Shown here: positions 49,551 through 62,242 of the stretch, piece by piece
Layout of the letters: the number at the start of each line of letters is the position of its first letter
How positions within the stretch are numbered: position 1 is the first letter of the stretch
Source of the DNA: Cruorifilaria tuberocauda
Taxonomy: Eukaryota > Nematoda > Chromadorea > Rhabditida > Onchocercidae
Assembly: GCA_013365365.1 (NCBI GenBank)
Contig: JABVXU010000004.1
Span: forward strand, 62,001-126,000
Direction of reading: 5' to 3'
DNA: 64,000 nucleotides
Translations under genes and position numbers: made by a program
The notes under the pieces: model-generated
Databases searched by the model: none
The model's input: only the letters and a program-made list of their open reading frames with translations
What the model was told of the DNA's origin: nothing

Positions 49551-49928
49551 TCTCGGATATACATGCAGAGATAATCATTTAATATTGAGTATGTTCAATA
49601 ACGATATTCATTTTAAACTGTTTGGCAGTGTTTCAAGAATTCATTTAGGAAATCATGTATTATTATATATTTCTTGAATTTTACTTATGACAAGGATTTA
49701 CTTTCATATTCGATGCATTCATGTTATTTCATGCAAGAAAAGAAACATTGCACATTTGGATGGCATTAGAGTGTATATTTGTTTCTCATCGGTTCATATC
49801 TCCTTTGATAAATCTAACTTATAAGACATTTCATTCTTAGTGAGCATTGCAAATAAAATAAAAAATGAAAATGCATTACACCTCAACATAGAACAATATT
49901 TTCAACAGAAAACTAATAAAAACGAAAT
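49551..49928. other. convergent gap WAC-like/MIX23
   Basis: There are 378 bases between opposite-strand stop codons. The stretch is AT-rich and presumably contains both 3' UTRs. No gene seen. Confidence 0.5.
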
Positions 49929-50987
49929 TCATAGGAAAGTCCTACACCGATCGTGTACGGCTTTTTCACTGCGCTCATTAACTATGCTTTCTACATCCAT
50001 TTCTGATCGGATCACTCGCAGCTACAAAAATGAGCTAAACTGCTTAAAGCGTAGTAGTAATTTATTTAGAAAAAGAAAAACGAATTATATAGAAAACTAA
50101 CAGTGTTTTGGGCATTGAGGATGTTTCCTACTGGTGATTTTTCCTTTCGTAAACGGGCAATGTTCGCTTGATTTTCATCGACGCAGTGTTTTATCAAATT
50201 CATTCTTTTAATTCTCATAGTTAACAACTGGAAATGCTAATCAATTATCAGTCAATCAATTCATTAACAAACTCAAGTATGACATAATATTTTATTTGAA
50301 TATAAAATATAAAAGAAATAGAAAAAGGCCACCAAGAAGCAGTTGAATGGTCTTTTTTGGCACAAAGTAATTCATGTCTATTACTTTCTTATAAATAGAA
50401 CGACATTTCTCTCCTTTGTCCACGTTGATGGAAAATGATTCGCTAGGTAGTTCAGTGTTTAGTTCAAACAATATTTTGTCATCGATCTGTCGTAATTTAT
50501 TTAACATGTCCTGAAAATAATCGCTTCCTTGATAGGGAATATGTAGAAAGAAGCGGAACAAATATAAAATTAAATTCAAAAAAATATATGGATTTTTCGT
50601 TATATGTTAAGCATAATTTCATAGTTCGTGACTTTCAGAGTCATGACTTTCAAGATCTCTAATTTTCTTTAGTTTCACATAATACCTCGCTATTGCAACG
50701 TCGGTTCATATAGATATAACTCCTAAACCATCTTCAGTCGGTTCCAATTGTTATTAGACCCCGAACCTCAATCTCACAACATATTTTCTTTATCATACTT
50801 ATCATTCATTACACCATCATTCAAACCATCAGCAGTATTACTTTGCATATGTTTTTTTTGTTAACAAACCGAAAAACTACATGCATGAAGTAGTTGAGAT
50901 TTTAATTAAGATAATAAATGCTAAAACTACCTGAAATGCTAACAGATCAAGGCAATCGACCCGTTTCTCATCCATGAAAGCACTCAT
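49929..50987 (-). CDS. MIX23: MIX23 (CCDC58), mitochondrial intermembrane-space protein
   Basis: Four exons, 50987-50931, 50510-50385, 50227-50102 and 50021-49929, give 133 aa (human 144). The second exon carries the family run LNKLRQIDDKILFELNTELP. All four conserved cysteines are present: C12 (RVDC), C55 (GEKC), C76 (IKHC) and C129 (DRCR), in the spacing of the twin-Cys MIX23 family. The C-terminal exon (SEMDVESIVNERS..DRCRTF) matches the human tail. MIX23 resides in the intermembrane space and supports protein import through the TIM22/TIM23 routes (established for yeast). Reading the second exon through its GTAATA donor produces a false hydrophobic tail, which is why the spliced form is preferred. 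It is downstream of MIC10 on the same strand. Confidence 0.85.
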
Positions 50988-51509
50988 AAGAAAGTTTCCA
51001 GAAGCAAATCTAAGAATCAGTAATATTAAGAAAACAGTCTTATAACTGTATCATTTAAAAAGATTATTTGTTCAGGATAATTTAATTATGAATTCTTCAG
51101 CTAGAAATAATGAAAGCTTAGACGGTTTAACAATGGTTATTCATAACTCCTGAACAATGTGCAAAATACAAACGCAGCTTTCAAGAAAAAGCACTGTTAG
51201 TGAAAGAATGCCTGGTCGAAATAAAACATCTCTTGGACCAAATAAATGTTCAAAGAGTTTATTGACGATTATATCCTATCACACCAAAAACAATACAAAT
51301 CATTGATTTGATGTTAAAGTATACATTTAAAAATCTTCAATTTAAGTATCTAATACATACAACACGCGACAAGGTTTATATCAGATGGATTTTCTCTACA
51401 AAAACTAGATTTAATATTCATCCATTCTTTTCATGATCGTTTATATTAATATCTCAAATTGATAATTACAGATATTAGCATAAATCAAATGGAACTCCGG
51501 AAACAACAG
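50988..51509. other. gap between MIC10 stop and MIX23 start
   Basis: These 522 bases separate two same-strand mitochondrial genes. I see no additional gene. The sequence just upstream of MIX23 ATG 50987 (GAAACTTTCTT) lacks a clear AG acceptor, so a trans-splice site next to this ATG is not obvious. Confidence 0.4.
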
Positions 51510-51794
51510 TTACTGGGGTTGAATTTCGGTATTTCCAGATTCTTCGATCATTTTAAGACTCGGTTTCTGCTCCGAATCTTGTATAGAATGTATGAATGAC
51601 CTTCTCATATCATGACGACAGTTGGCAATACCCATACCAAAACCCATGCCTACGCCTAACCAAAGTGGAAACTGCTTTTTAAATATTGCTGCAGCTATTA
51701 AACCAACAGTCCCAGCACTTACAGTCTTCAACGCCGTATCTGCCAGACATCGATCGAAAGTTTCATTAAGTTCATCCTCTGATTTTTTCATCAT
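51510..51794 (-). CDS. MIC10: MIC10 (MICOS complex subunit)
   Basis: A single 94-codon exon. The N-terminal DELNETFDRCLADTALK matches the conserved MIC10 start (human ..WDRCLADAVVK). Two hydrophobic segments follow, the second with the glycine-rich oligomerisation motif GVGMGFGMG, then ANCRHDMR (human SNCQHDF). MIC10 is a hairpin inner-membrane protein whose oligomers bend the membrane at crista junctions. The acidic/polar tail after the second membrane segment is about 15 residues longer than in human. Either of the two adjacent ATGs could start translation. No intron is evident. Confidence 0.9.
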   Translation of the reverse strand: MMKKSEDELNETFDRCLADTALKTVSAGTVGLIAAAIFKKQFPLWLGVGMGFGMGIANCRHDMRRSFIHSIQDSEQKPSLKMIEESGNTEIQPQ

Positions 51795-53307
51795 TTAATA
51801 TATATCTGCAATAATTATTCCAGCACATTATGCAGTCAAGCAGTGAAAATTAAATTTCATAACACTGCACTATCTATTCCGATTTATTGTGATTATTATC
51901 ATTCACTGTGAAAAGATAACTTCTTTAGATATTTAGCATAAACTAATTATTCTCTCAGACAAGGATAAATGATAAATAAAACTCGAATTGTAATTTATCA
52001 CCATTTTAGATCTCCTCAGTCCTCAAGAATTATTTCATCTTTCATAATCTTATAACACCGCTAAAATAGACTCAAATATCACAACCTCTTATCTATACTA
52101 TTCTTTATAGATTAAGCAAGAGCTGCTAAACACAATATATAAGTAGCATATGTAATTATCTTAAGAAATTTTTCTTGTAGATCTAAGACATTTCAAGTAA
52201 TGATTAGCGTAAAACTAACCAGACGGGACAAAAAGAACGCAGTGCCTTTTCTATATGTGTTGCACGATAACTAAATTAACTTGGAGTCGTTAAGAAGTTT
52301 TCGATAGCGGCACAAAAGTCTTGTGTAAAAAGAAAGAATAAAAATGAAAAAAGTTCTACTACTATTTAATGCACTTCAAAATCTAACTTTTTCTACAATA
52401 TTCTTACAGATAAATGGAAGTTAGCTAAAATTGATCTATCCACAACTGTTTTAGACTTCTTAATCTCCTGTAAAATTACAGTTCCAGTAAAGTACCCTCC
52501 TACGTTTCATTAATTCTCTCTGTACCTACTATAACTTGGATCCGAGTAATCAATTAATTGACATTAAGCCAGCCGCGAAATACCGGGAAAAGGCGAATTT
52601 GTTTGGAGTAATGATAGGTCTATCGCTGTGTATTGTGCTGGCTGGTAGTATTTTCTGTCTGCTGTGATTTTGTTTAGATACTCATTACTGTTTAAATTGC
52701 ATTTAATAATAAGGGATGGATGATGGAATTCCCGCATTATTTCCATAAATGATCAGTTCTGATTCTCGTCTTCGTCTTTGCAATTCATATAGCATTGATA
52801 TGGAATATCAGAATAGTTGGCTGCATGTATACATGTGTGTTTATATGTCCAGATATCTTATTATACATTTTTGTTCCTTCTCGTTTCTTTCCAGGCAGAT
52901 TTTGAATTTAATTGCAAGAATGAAATATTCTACATTTTTTACTTCCAAAGGACGAATGTGATATGATCTAGTTTGAGTTATTTTTCCTTTCAGCATCAAC
53001 TTTTTTTAAAACTAGACAATAAGCAGCTGTTATGCAGAGATCATTTCAAATTTTGATATATATAGTACTTTCATCCTATGTATTTTTTTAGCATCTCTTC
53101 ATTGAAGTTCCAATTAATCAAACGACAATTTTTCAATTTTGACAGTAGAAATAAGATATTTGTTCCTAAATACTGCTTACTTAAATATCTTTATGAGCAA
53201 TAGCACTTAACTTTAAATTAGTTCCATTGATGTACGCATGGATGAATCCAAATTTGTACAAGAAGAATGATGTTCGGGTGCTTTAGTTAAGGCTGGCATC
53301 GATAGCA
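51795..53307. promoter_or_regulatory. divergent region MIC10/PTP1B-like
   Basis: About 1.5 kb between opposite-strand start codons, so it should hold both promoters. Open frames at 52564-52746 (-) and 52749-52961 (+) show no family similarity and no splice support. No motif could be named with confidence. Confidence 0.4.
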
Positions 53308-55601
53308 ATGGAGCAGCTCGTAGAAATGTATAATGAAATCGAGGACAATCATTCGTGGAATTCTGTTTATCAAGTATCGTACTTTTGATTATTTAATGAT
53401 CCGATTAGAATGATTGTGAACCATGTTGAATCCTCTGAATCACTGTAATATTAACCGATTTTAGGAGATAGATAAACAATCTTGCAAGCAGGAGAGAAAA
53501 CTGAAACTAACAACAAAAGTCGCGCATTCGTGGGAGAATGCTGAGAGAAACCGTTATCGGAATGTCTTAGCATGTAAGTTAATCTATTATTCCCTAAAAT
53601 TACCTGCTTCTTTAATATTTTAAAAGTTTTCCTAGCACGTTTTGGAAATGATATTTCATATAACATTTCAAAAATGACATGTTATCAGCACTGCCAAACG
53701 ATGATAATACAAATATAATTTCTAAGTTATACATACGATGGTTATTAATCAACTAATGCAATCCATTTATTATTACATTCTAATTTTATCTCTTTTGTAG
53801 CTTTGATTTCCAGATGATACAAGCCGTGTTGTGCTGAAGCGAGAAAATAGTGAGCATTCTGATTATATTAATGCTTCGCCATTACTTGTTCCAACTGCCA
53901 AACGTAATTATATTTTAACACAGGTTATTGTGAATTTATATAACTTACATTTTCATAACGAAGTTGAAATGTCTCTGTAAGTACTTTTTTTATTGTTTCA
54001 GGGACCCCTTTCAACGACTAGTAATGATTTTTGGCAGATGGTATGGGAACAGAATAGTATGCTTATAATTATGTTAAACAGATTGGTAGAAAAAGGATTG
54101 CCGAAGTATGCTGTGCTTCCTTTGGTTACTTTAATTAAATTCTTGAGTACTTTTTAAATATTCTTCAGTCTTATGTTTATGAAATGTGAATCTTATGAGA
54201 TTGATTTATAATTATTTCTTTACATTTTTGAAAGTTATCGACACTTCTAGATGTCATGATTATTTTCCATCTTTGGACAGTCCCGTGCGCGAATTTGATT
54301 CTTTTAATGTGGTTCTAAAAGAAGAGCAAGATTTTGATGACTATGTAATTCGAGATTTGGAACTCTTGCAAAAAACTGGAGATCTTTCATCAGAAAAAGA
54401 TGGATCTAATGAACCACTCTCACGCAAAGTCAAACATTTTCATTTTATAAGTTGGCCTGATTTCGGTAATTTGTTGTTTTTTCTTTTTTTGAAAAAGCAA
54501 ATTAATTAGATTTGCAATCTTTGCTTAATGAAATATTTTATTTATAACCCCTATTTAGGTGTTCCTCATTCAACTGCTGTGTTCATTGGATTTTTACAAA
54601 AGGTACGTGGGACCGGGCTGTTATCTAGAAAGGAACCCGCTGTAGTACATTGTTCTGCTGGTATTGGTCGCAGTGGGACGTTTGTAGTAGCAGACTCGGT
54701 TCTCTCAATGGTATTCCATTGCTCATAAATTGAATTTCAAATTTCAGTGGTAGTTCTTTGTTGTTATTTAATCATTTATATGCTTGATTGCCTTGATTTC
54801 CTAGGTTATTATTTGATATGTTTTTTCTTATCTCCCTTACTTTCTTCTTTTCTTGATAGTTCAAATTTCACCTTTTTGATATTTGAAGTCTAACCATTGA
54901 CAATTTACAGGTTGAACAAAATGTAAAGAAAATTGATATAGCAAACTTGGTTGTAGAAATGAGGAGATCAAGGATGGGATTGATTCAAACACCGCAACAA
55001 TTGCAGTTTTGCTGGAAAACTATTGCTGATGCTTTGCGACAGGGAATCGTTAAAGATATGAAATGTGATGAAAAATTCGACGATAAATTTGGGAGGAATC
55101 TTTTAGCTGTTCCCAACAATCGAATTAATGGCGAACATGAAGCACCACATTTCGAAAGATCCCAAGCAAACCAAATGACGACGGATTTACACTCTAAGTC
55201 TTGTAATGATTTATCAACTCTCCGGAAAAGAGTTTCTACCGATTATTACGAGATGGACAAAGAAACGAAACATGTAAAAAGGTATTCTTCTTCTTAGTGG
55301 TGCATTATATAAGCTTATAACTCAAATTTGTAAAAATATATACAGATTCTTGGGCAATTTAAAAAAATAAATTTTGTTTCATTCGCGTTGCAGACCTTTT
55401 AGTTTGCATTCACTTTGAATGACTTCATTATAGTGATTCAGGAAGAAGCGTATAGAAGAAATGCGCTCGCGCATATTAAAATGTGAAGGTAATCGTAAAA
55501 GGTGGCATGATGTGGCCATTAATCGTACTGGTATCGGATGTGCATGTGCAGCAGTTGCAGTCGCTTTTGCTGTTTATTATATTTATCGTTTAACTTCATA
55601 A
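53308..55601 (+). CDS. PTP1B/TC-PTP-like tail-anchored protein tyrosine phosphatase
   Basis: Eight exons, 53308-53373, 53465-53573, 53814-53923, 54002-54105, 54251-54465, 54559-54710, 54911-55281 and 55442-55601, give 428 aa (human PTP1B 435). Landmarks of a classical PTP: the pTyr-loop ([16 protein letters not shown]), [22 protein letters not shown], the WPD loop (W198-P-D200), the signature [10 protein letters not shown] with nucleophile C233, and the Q-loop [10 protein letters not shown] ~90-residue hydrophilic linker leads to a basic stretch (RKKR, GNRKRW) and a C-terminal hydrophobic segment ([16 protein letters not shown]) with only four residues after it. This tail-anchor arrangement is that of ER-bound PTP1B and of TC-PTP. 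Expected role is dephosphorylation of receptor-tyrosine-kinase or insulin-pathway substrates from the ER face. PTPN1 versus PTPN2 cannot be separated. Confidence 0.9.
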
Positions 55602-57105
55602 TAACGCTGACATAATTTGTTATTAATTCATTATCAATAATGATATTGTGAAGTGGACAAATTTGTGGAAAAATTCCATAAAAATGGTTTATTGAATGTA
55701 AAAACTGTTCATTAAACATCAAGAGAGATCCGTACATCGAAGAGTAATAAGGAATTTTTCACTAAATCTAAGAGAGGTTATTAGATATCCTTGTAAAAGT
55801 AAGAATACATATCGGAGCATTTGTTATTTATTCTTTTTTTTAATTTTTTAATGTCTTTTATCTCTGTTTGCACGTCATTGTTCTATGAAATAGATTAATA
55901 TACTATTTGATCATATGCTCTGTACTTTTCCATTAAAAATTCTTTTTCCATCTGCATTTATCACGACGTATTCCAAGCATCATATTTTTTCCTCGAATTT
56001 ATGCATTTTTTTGACATCATTTTACTTTTTTTTTATCGGTTAACAAATTTACATTAAATCATATTGCATCCTTCTATATATTCAACATTTCGCAGTGTAC
56101 TATGCAGTTATTCAAAATTGTTTTTTCAGCTACTTCACTTACGGAATTATAGATTTCAGGTTGTAAGAAGTTAACTTCAAGAAACTATTATCAAGAATTT
56201 TCGGAAGAATGTTAAATTATCTACTTGTATTGTTGTATTATCTATGACCATTTATTTTTATTCTAAATTCAGAAATTTGGTGCCGCACTACCAATACTGC
56301 CTTCTGAATCACTACAGTGTGTTTTATGTGTTGGCACGATTGCTTATTCTATTATTTCCCATTTAGAAAATATCGATACATCAACTTCAATTACACAATG
56401 CTAGATGTACTAAAAAAAATTTGTTTCTGAAGTGCAGAAAGCTCTAATTTGATAAGGTTTATTGGTTTGTGATTGCTTCCTTATTGTTTGCACGTATAAC
56501 TTTGAATTTTTATTATTTTTTCCTTTTGCTAAGTAATTGTTTTGCGCGCTGACAGTTTTTTTTGTTTTCATCTTCAATAGCTCTTCATTTCATTTACTAT
56601 TTTTCCACTTTAATTTGTAATGTAGTGTTTTTCCTTGCATCTGTAAATGATGCTACAAATTTAATTGAATCATTCCATATCATTTTCTTTCTCTGCTCAA
56701 TATCGGTTATTTACAATCTAAGTGGGTGAATCTCCGATAGCTGTATATGTGTCAGGTTTTTACACAAAAATTATACCTAGTTTATAATTAAGCAAATTAT
56801 GCTTAATTTGTAATTAAGTGCTATCAATGCTAGATTCTCATCCTAGGTTCTTATTTTAACTGTTTCCATTTTTATTGATATATTTTGGTAAAAATAATCA
56901 TTAAATAATTTGTTTTCAAAAATTCTGAAGTTTTCACATCATGGCTTTACATTCGTCTACTTCAATATGAAATTTAGTTAATTTGGGAAATTGGATAAAT
57001 TTCTACTATAGCATATGAGATTTCCTTTTTTTTCGTTCAATAGTGTCATAATTTTGTAGGAAGAAGAGACTACTTCAAAAGTTCTTGCTAGTTTTAATTG
57101 TTTTG
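55602..57105. other. gap between PTP1B-like and RAE1 genes
   Basis: About 1.5 kb of AT-rich sequence between two same-strand genes. A small inverted repeat (AATTAAGCA at 56786-56794 against 56800-56808, 5-nt loop) is present. A TTTTGTAG site at about 57052-57059 could be the SL or 5'-UTR acceptor of RAE1. No gene seen. Confidence 0.45.
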
Positions 57106-60100
57106 ATGTTTGGCACCAGCAATGCTTTTGGTCCAAGACCGAACAGTATATTTTCATCAAGCACGGCCAATACCAGTCAGAATCCACTGAACGATATTGA
57201 AGTATATTATAATTCTTTAATTTTTGGGTAAAACTTACATTAGTTTCACCGCTCGTCGATGTTTGAACATTGATCAAGGATTTGGAAAGAGAAGATCTAA
57301 AGTGCTTAATTTCCCATTCTGAAATACTTCGACTTACTGCTAAATCTTCATGTATTCTAGGCTCCTGACTCAAAATTGTGATTTCTGCATATATTTATTG
57401 CAATACATTGTGGGAACTTTTAAAATAGCGAGGAGGGAGTCACTTTAAATATTGGAAGCAGCTTACTATGTTTACATAATGACTGATATGCATGGATGAT
57501 ATATTTGCATTGTTTACTCGATAATTGGTAAATGGGGCTAGGGTTTTTCTTTGTAAATTTTCAGGAGTCACATTCTGCAGATCAATGTGTTTTTAGGTTC
57601 CATCACCCCCTGATGACACAGTTGAAGCACTGAAATTCAATCCACAGATTGCTGGTCAGCCGGTTTTGCTTGTTTCGGGTAGTTGGGATTCGGTGGTCCG
57701 TGTATGGCAGATTAGTGAAAACGGTCAGTGTGAAGCAAAAGCGCAACAAAATGTTACAGGACCAGTTTTAGATCTTGATTGGCTTGATGTGAGTTTAATC
57801 ATCATTTTAGACAACAAAAACCTTAATTCATTGTAATGGTTTATTTTATAATATCAAGTTATTCAGTATACAAGTTGATAACTGATTAAGCGAATTACTC
57901 TTGATCTTCATCCATGCTACAAAGTGATTAGTATAGCCTACGTGATGAAAATGTCTGCATCTTGCAGGATGGCACTAAAATTTTTATCGCAAGTGCAGAT
58001 AAGCAAGTGCGGGTTTGGGATCTCGCTTCAAATCAAATGGCCGTAGTGGGAACAGTAAGCGTTTTATCTTTCTCAAATACTACATAAACATTTTTATAGT
58101 TATAATGGACTTCTTTCTCACTGCAACGTTTGAACTATGTCAATTTCTTTTTCTGTTTGATTTTCAGCATGATGAACCTGTCAGGAAGTGTCACTGGATC
58201 AAAGCTCCTAATTACAGCTGTTTAATGACCGGATCATGGGATAAAACTTTACGGTCAGTATGGTTTTTTTTACACGGTTATTTTTTTTTTCTTTTCGTTT
58301 GATTTTCATTTGTTAAACTGGAAAGCTTGGAATTCTTTACTCAAATCATCCCCTAATTAATCACATGATTACCCACTATTTTGTTATAATTCAAGAACTT
58401 TTTGTCGGTCAAATAAACTTCAAAGAATTTCAATTCATTTCAGATTTTGGGATATGAGGCAGTTGCCCACTCAAATATCTTTAGCAACTGTGCAACTTGG
58501 GGAACGTGTTTACTGTAGCGATGTGTTATTTCCTATGGGCATTATTGGTCTCGCCAACCGACGTATGAAGGTAGCATATTATTCTTAACTATGCTTAACC
58601 TTGTTTCAGTATATATATAATTATTATAGCACAATCTATTATAATATAATTTCTTAATAATATATGATTATTTTGTTATGAAATTAGTAAAATATTTATG
58701 AATAAAATTCAATTTCCATGTGCAAAATGGAGTCATTTTAATAAAAATCTTGAATTTTATGAATTGTTGCAGATTTACAGATTGGACAACGAACCATCCG
58801 AAGTGAAAGATATCGAAACTCCATTAAAGTATCAAGTAGGCTGTAATATATGATGCTTACAAAATAGTAATATTATATATTTGCATCCTTAAGATGCAAA
58901 TAACTATTCAAGTTCTTGAATTTAATCCTTATTTCAGAGCCGCTGTGCTTCAATTTTCAAAGACAAAACAACTGGACTGCCTACTGGATATGCTCTTGGA
59001 TCTATTGAAGGTCGAGTTGCAATACAGTACGTGGAAGCTGCCAATCCAAAAGATAATTTCACCTTTAAGTGTCATCGTTCGCCGGAATTGATCAATGGAT
59101 TCCAGGAAATTTATGCTGTAAATTTTCCCTTAATTTATCATGCTGATATCTTAATTAATTTCTAAGCTTTATTGCTAACAATCTTATGTGACAGATAGAT
59201 TCAATTTCATTTTCATCTTTCTTATCTTAGCTTCTGCTCAATATTGCTTCACATTTTATTGATTTGTTTATATCAAGAGTATTAACATATTGCTGCTTAA
59301 TCAAAACTTTTTAGTTTTTCGATGATTTACTGCTGCTGGTAATTGAAACTTGCTGTTCGTAGCATAATGGGAGTTATATAGACTGATGTTGATCAGTATC
59401 ATAAATAGTGTGTCTTATTTCTGTTACACATTAATGTTTTGAAGTTTAAAAGACGATAAAGAATCCAAGAAATGTGGCATATTTTTTAAAATATTGATCT
59501 TGAATCAATTTCCATGATTTTGCAGAAATTTTAAGTATTTTTTTAAACCAGTATGTGAATAATTGCGGCGCATAATATTTCAGTAAGTCAGTTTTGGTAC
59601 GTCAAATCAGCACGTACTTGATTTTTCAGGTGAATGATATCGCATTTCATCCGAGTTATGGAACATTGGCAACTGTTGGTTCCGATGGTCGAATTTCATT
59701 TTGGGACAAAGATGCACGAACAAAATTGAAAACATCTGATCCACTGCCAGCACCTGTAACTCGGTGTGTTATACATCCATCAGGACAAATGATGGCTTAC
59801 GCTATCGGTTACGATTGGAGTAAGGTATGGTTTTATACTATTTTCAAAAAGTCGAAATCTTTGCAAATGATGTCAAGAAATCGCTTTTCACAATGAATTC
59901 AGCTATTATTTAGATTGGATTTAAATGACTTGTTTAGAAGACAAATTTAGACTTAAGAATATTGTAATAAAAACAGATTACGATCCTTACTCATCAAATC
60001 AAATGAAGGCGTTTCTTCAGGGCCATGAGGGATATAATCCTCAGACCGCTGGAAGTAAGATCTTTTTACACGCATGTGATGAAGATATGAAACCCAAACA

Positions 60101-60110
60101 GAAGAAATAA
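57106..60110 (+). CDS. RAE1: RAE1 mRNA export factor (WD40)
   Basis: Nine exons, 57106-57201, 57597-57788, 57968-58054, 58168-58253, 58444-58570, 58773-58835, 58938-59117, 59630-59824 and 60021-60110, give 371 aa (human 368). The N-terminus is a short Phe-Gly/Ser-rich lead ([18 protein letters not shown]), then a seven-bladed propeller: [79 protein letters not shown] and [18 protein letters not shown], ending with YDWSKGHEGYNP and a Lys-rich tail. These runs are nearly identical to RAE1 across animals. RAE1 binds the GLEBS motif of NUP98 (and BUB1-family proteins) and serves mRNA export at the nuclear pore and mitotic checkpoint control. All introns are phase-consistent. Confidence 0.94.
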
Positions 60111-61903
60111 TATGTAAACGCTATTTCCAATATCATAAATTGTTGAATTCCCTTGGTTAAAGTTTTGTTTGTCTCTTTATCATTACATGGATTGATTGAA
60201 TGGATGGAATTAATGTAGTTTTTTTCAAATGAAAAAGCAAAAATGTTTTAAGCTTCCAGATTTTTTTCATACTAACACGAATAACATACTAAACACAAAA
60301 AAGGAGTTAATAATGTAGATAAAACGAAGAAAAGAGAAAAAAGCATGAATTTCTAATGACAGTATAATTTTATTGTTAACAGTAATTGATCTATTCCATA
60401 AAAGTAGTGCTTCAAGCAGCAATTCTCAATTTAATCGTTAGAAGTTGTCGACTGGCATAAAACTGAGATAATTAGGATGCTTTTTGATATTAATCTGGAA
60501 AAGTTAAATTTTATTTTTTGTGAACATTAATGATCTCTCTTTTATCAATCGTGTTGATAAAAATATTCTTCTGTGAATGTTTGGGAAAAACAATCAGTAC
60601 CAAAATTTGTTCATATATAATTAAGATATAAGTATACGCTGCGAACAGTTTTATATATAGAAAATTGAATGGATAATAATACACACTGATATTCTCGAAA
60701 AATCCAATTATTTTGCGTTGTTTTGAAAAGTTGTGTAATACGCGTTTCATTGTCTCTTAATATTTCTCAAATACATATGAAATTAGTCGCAAAATTAGTT
60801 TGTACTTTTCCTGCGCTATATCTGGCTATACCTTTAAATACTGTTTTAAGAGGAATTTCATTTATTAGGAAAGTTACATCCTAAGAAAATGATGGCCATT
60901 AATTTGATTTCATAAGATCTATAAGTTTTGGATGGTATCCTGTCGTGCGACTAGATAAATTATATTTGCGATCAACTTATTAATAAGGGTCTGTTGTTTC
61001 ATTTCATGAAGCTTCACTTATTGTAATTGCCAGCTTGCAATTACTTGTAAATGATTCATTTCTAAAATATCGATTTATTGAATTCCCGAAAAATCTGCTG
61101 TAGTAGATGTCTCCCGTATATTATTTATGTGTGAATGATCTCCTTTTGAAAATTACGTCTTATCTTAAATTATGTTTCTAATATAATATTTTAATTTTGT
61201 ATTTTCTCACCACTGTTGATTTTACCCGATTGTTTCAAAATGGGTGTTTCTCTTTTTACTGGCGTTATGACTTGAAGAACAGTTCTCGAATATAATTAAT
61301 GAAATTAAATTGGAATGTAGGAAATTGTAATTTTAAAAGAAAAAGGCTTGGATATATCAACCTTCTAATCTTCTAGAGCTATTTAAATTATATCGAAGTA
61401 CACAAAACAGCAAAAACTATAAAAATAGTAACTAAGCCGCTATAAATTGAAGGTAATAATTAACAAAACGTCTAGAACTTCAAGTATTACATAAATTACT
61501 GTCAAATAAACACTCATAAATAATATGAAAAAAAGACGATAAATAGAAAGAATGCTGAGTGCATTTTGCAGGAAGTGATGAATTTCGACAGCTTTATCAT
61601 AATGCACTTTTTTCTTTTTGTCACAAAAAAAGGAATAACTGATTTTGGTAAAAACATGTTTTATTCTAAGAGGAAAATTGAGGAAAAATTAATTTTTTTA
61701 TTCGTTTTCTGTACACTTGTTCAAATCGCTGAATTTTCGAGAATTGAGCTTCGGAATATTTCAATTTCAAAGCGAGGCAGAAGGAAAAGTAATTTAACGT
61801 TTCAAGAAGAGTGTAGCTTAATTGTGCTAAACTTTTTGCATATTTCCACCACCAATTATCGATCCTGCTGCTCAATTCATCAATACTCGTCGACCACTTC
61901 AAT
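60111..61903. other. AT-rich gap downstream of RAE1
   Basis: Contains the RAE1 3' UTR at the left. The right end (about 61560-61903) would be the 3' UTR of the candidate minus-strand gene ending at 61904. The two overlapping open frames at 61566-61982 (+) and 61666-61902 (-) read the same bases in opposite directions and neither shows a known motif. Confidence 0.4.
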
Positions 61904-62242
61904 TCACAAAATTCTCATTATTTTTCCCGGAATAAGTTTAGCCTCAAATTTCTTCTGGGTAGTTGATGATGAGATTTCATGATCACTGTCCTAAATATTT
62001 GGTATAAATGAACAATATAAGCACGATATACAATTTTTAAATGAAATTCTGAGTCAAATGTATGTTAACCTATTAGTGTTATTACAAGAAAAAAATTATG
62101 ATAAAAATTTAAACAAAATATCGTAATGATGTTTTTTCTGGTCGTAATCAGCGTTATAAGTTGCAAAGCTAACTTTATAATCCATTAAATATTCATCAAT
62201 TACTTTTTTTTTATTCGCCTCTTTGGATAAAATTTTCCCTTC
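61904..62242 (-). CDS. candidate 3'-terminal two exons of an unidentified gene
   Basis: Two minus-strand segments fit a gene's 3' end. 62242-62174 opens after TTTTCAG and closes at a GTTAGC donor; 61990-61904 opens after an ATATTTAG acceptor and ends in TGA. Both junctions are phase 0, and the joined reading has 51 residues, Lys/Glu/Asp/Ser-rich and without low-complexity runs (for example SKEANKKKVIDEYLMDYK, then DSDHEISSSTTQ). The hydrophilic acidic/basic character suggests a cytosolic tail. I do not recognise the family and could not find further exons up to 64000 with confidence, so this may be chance. Confidence 0.3.

Noticed and set aside
50292..50384. Hydrophobic C-terminal tail on MIX23 (read-through of exon 2)
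   Set aside because: A GTAATA donor at the MIX23 homology break and two downstream exons restoring the conserved cysteines show this is intron sequence.
56978..57373. Minus-strand open frame of 131 codons
   Set aside because: It overlaps the first RAE1 exon on the opposite strand and has no coding features of its own.
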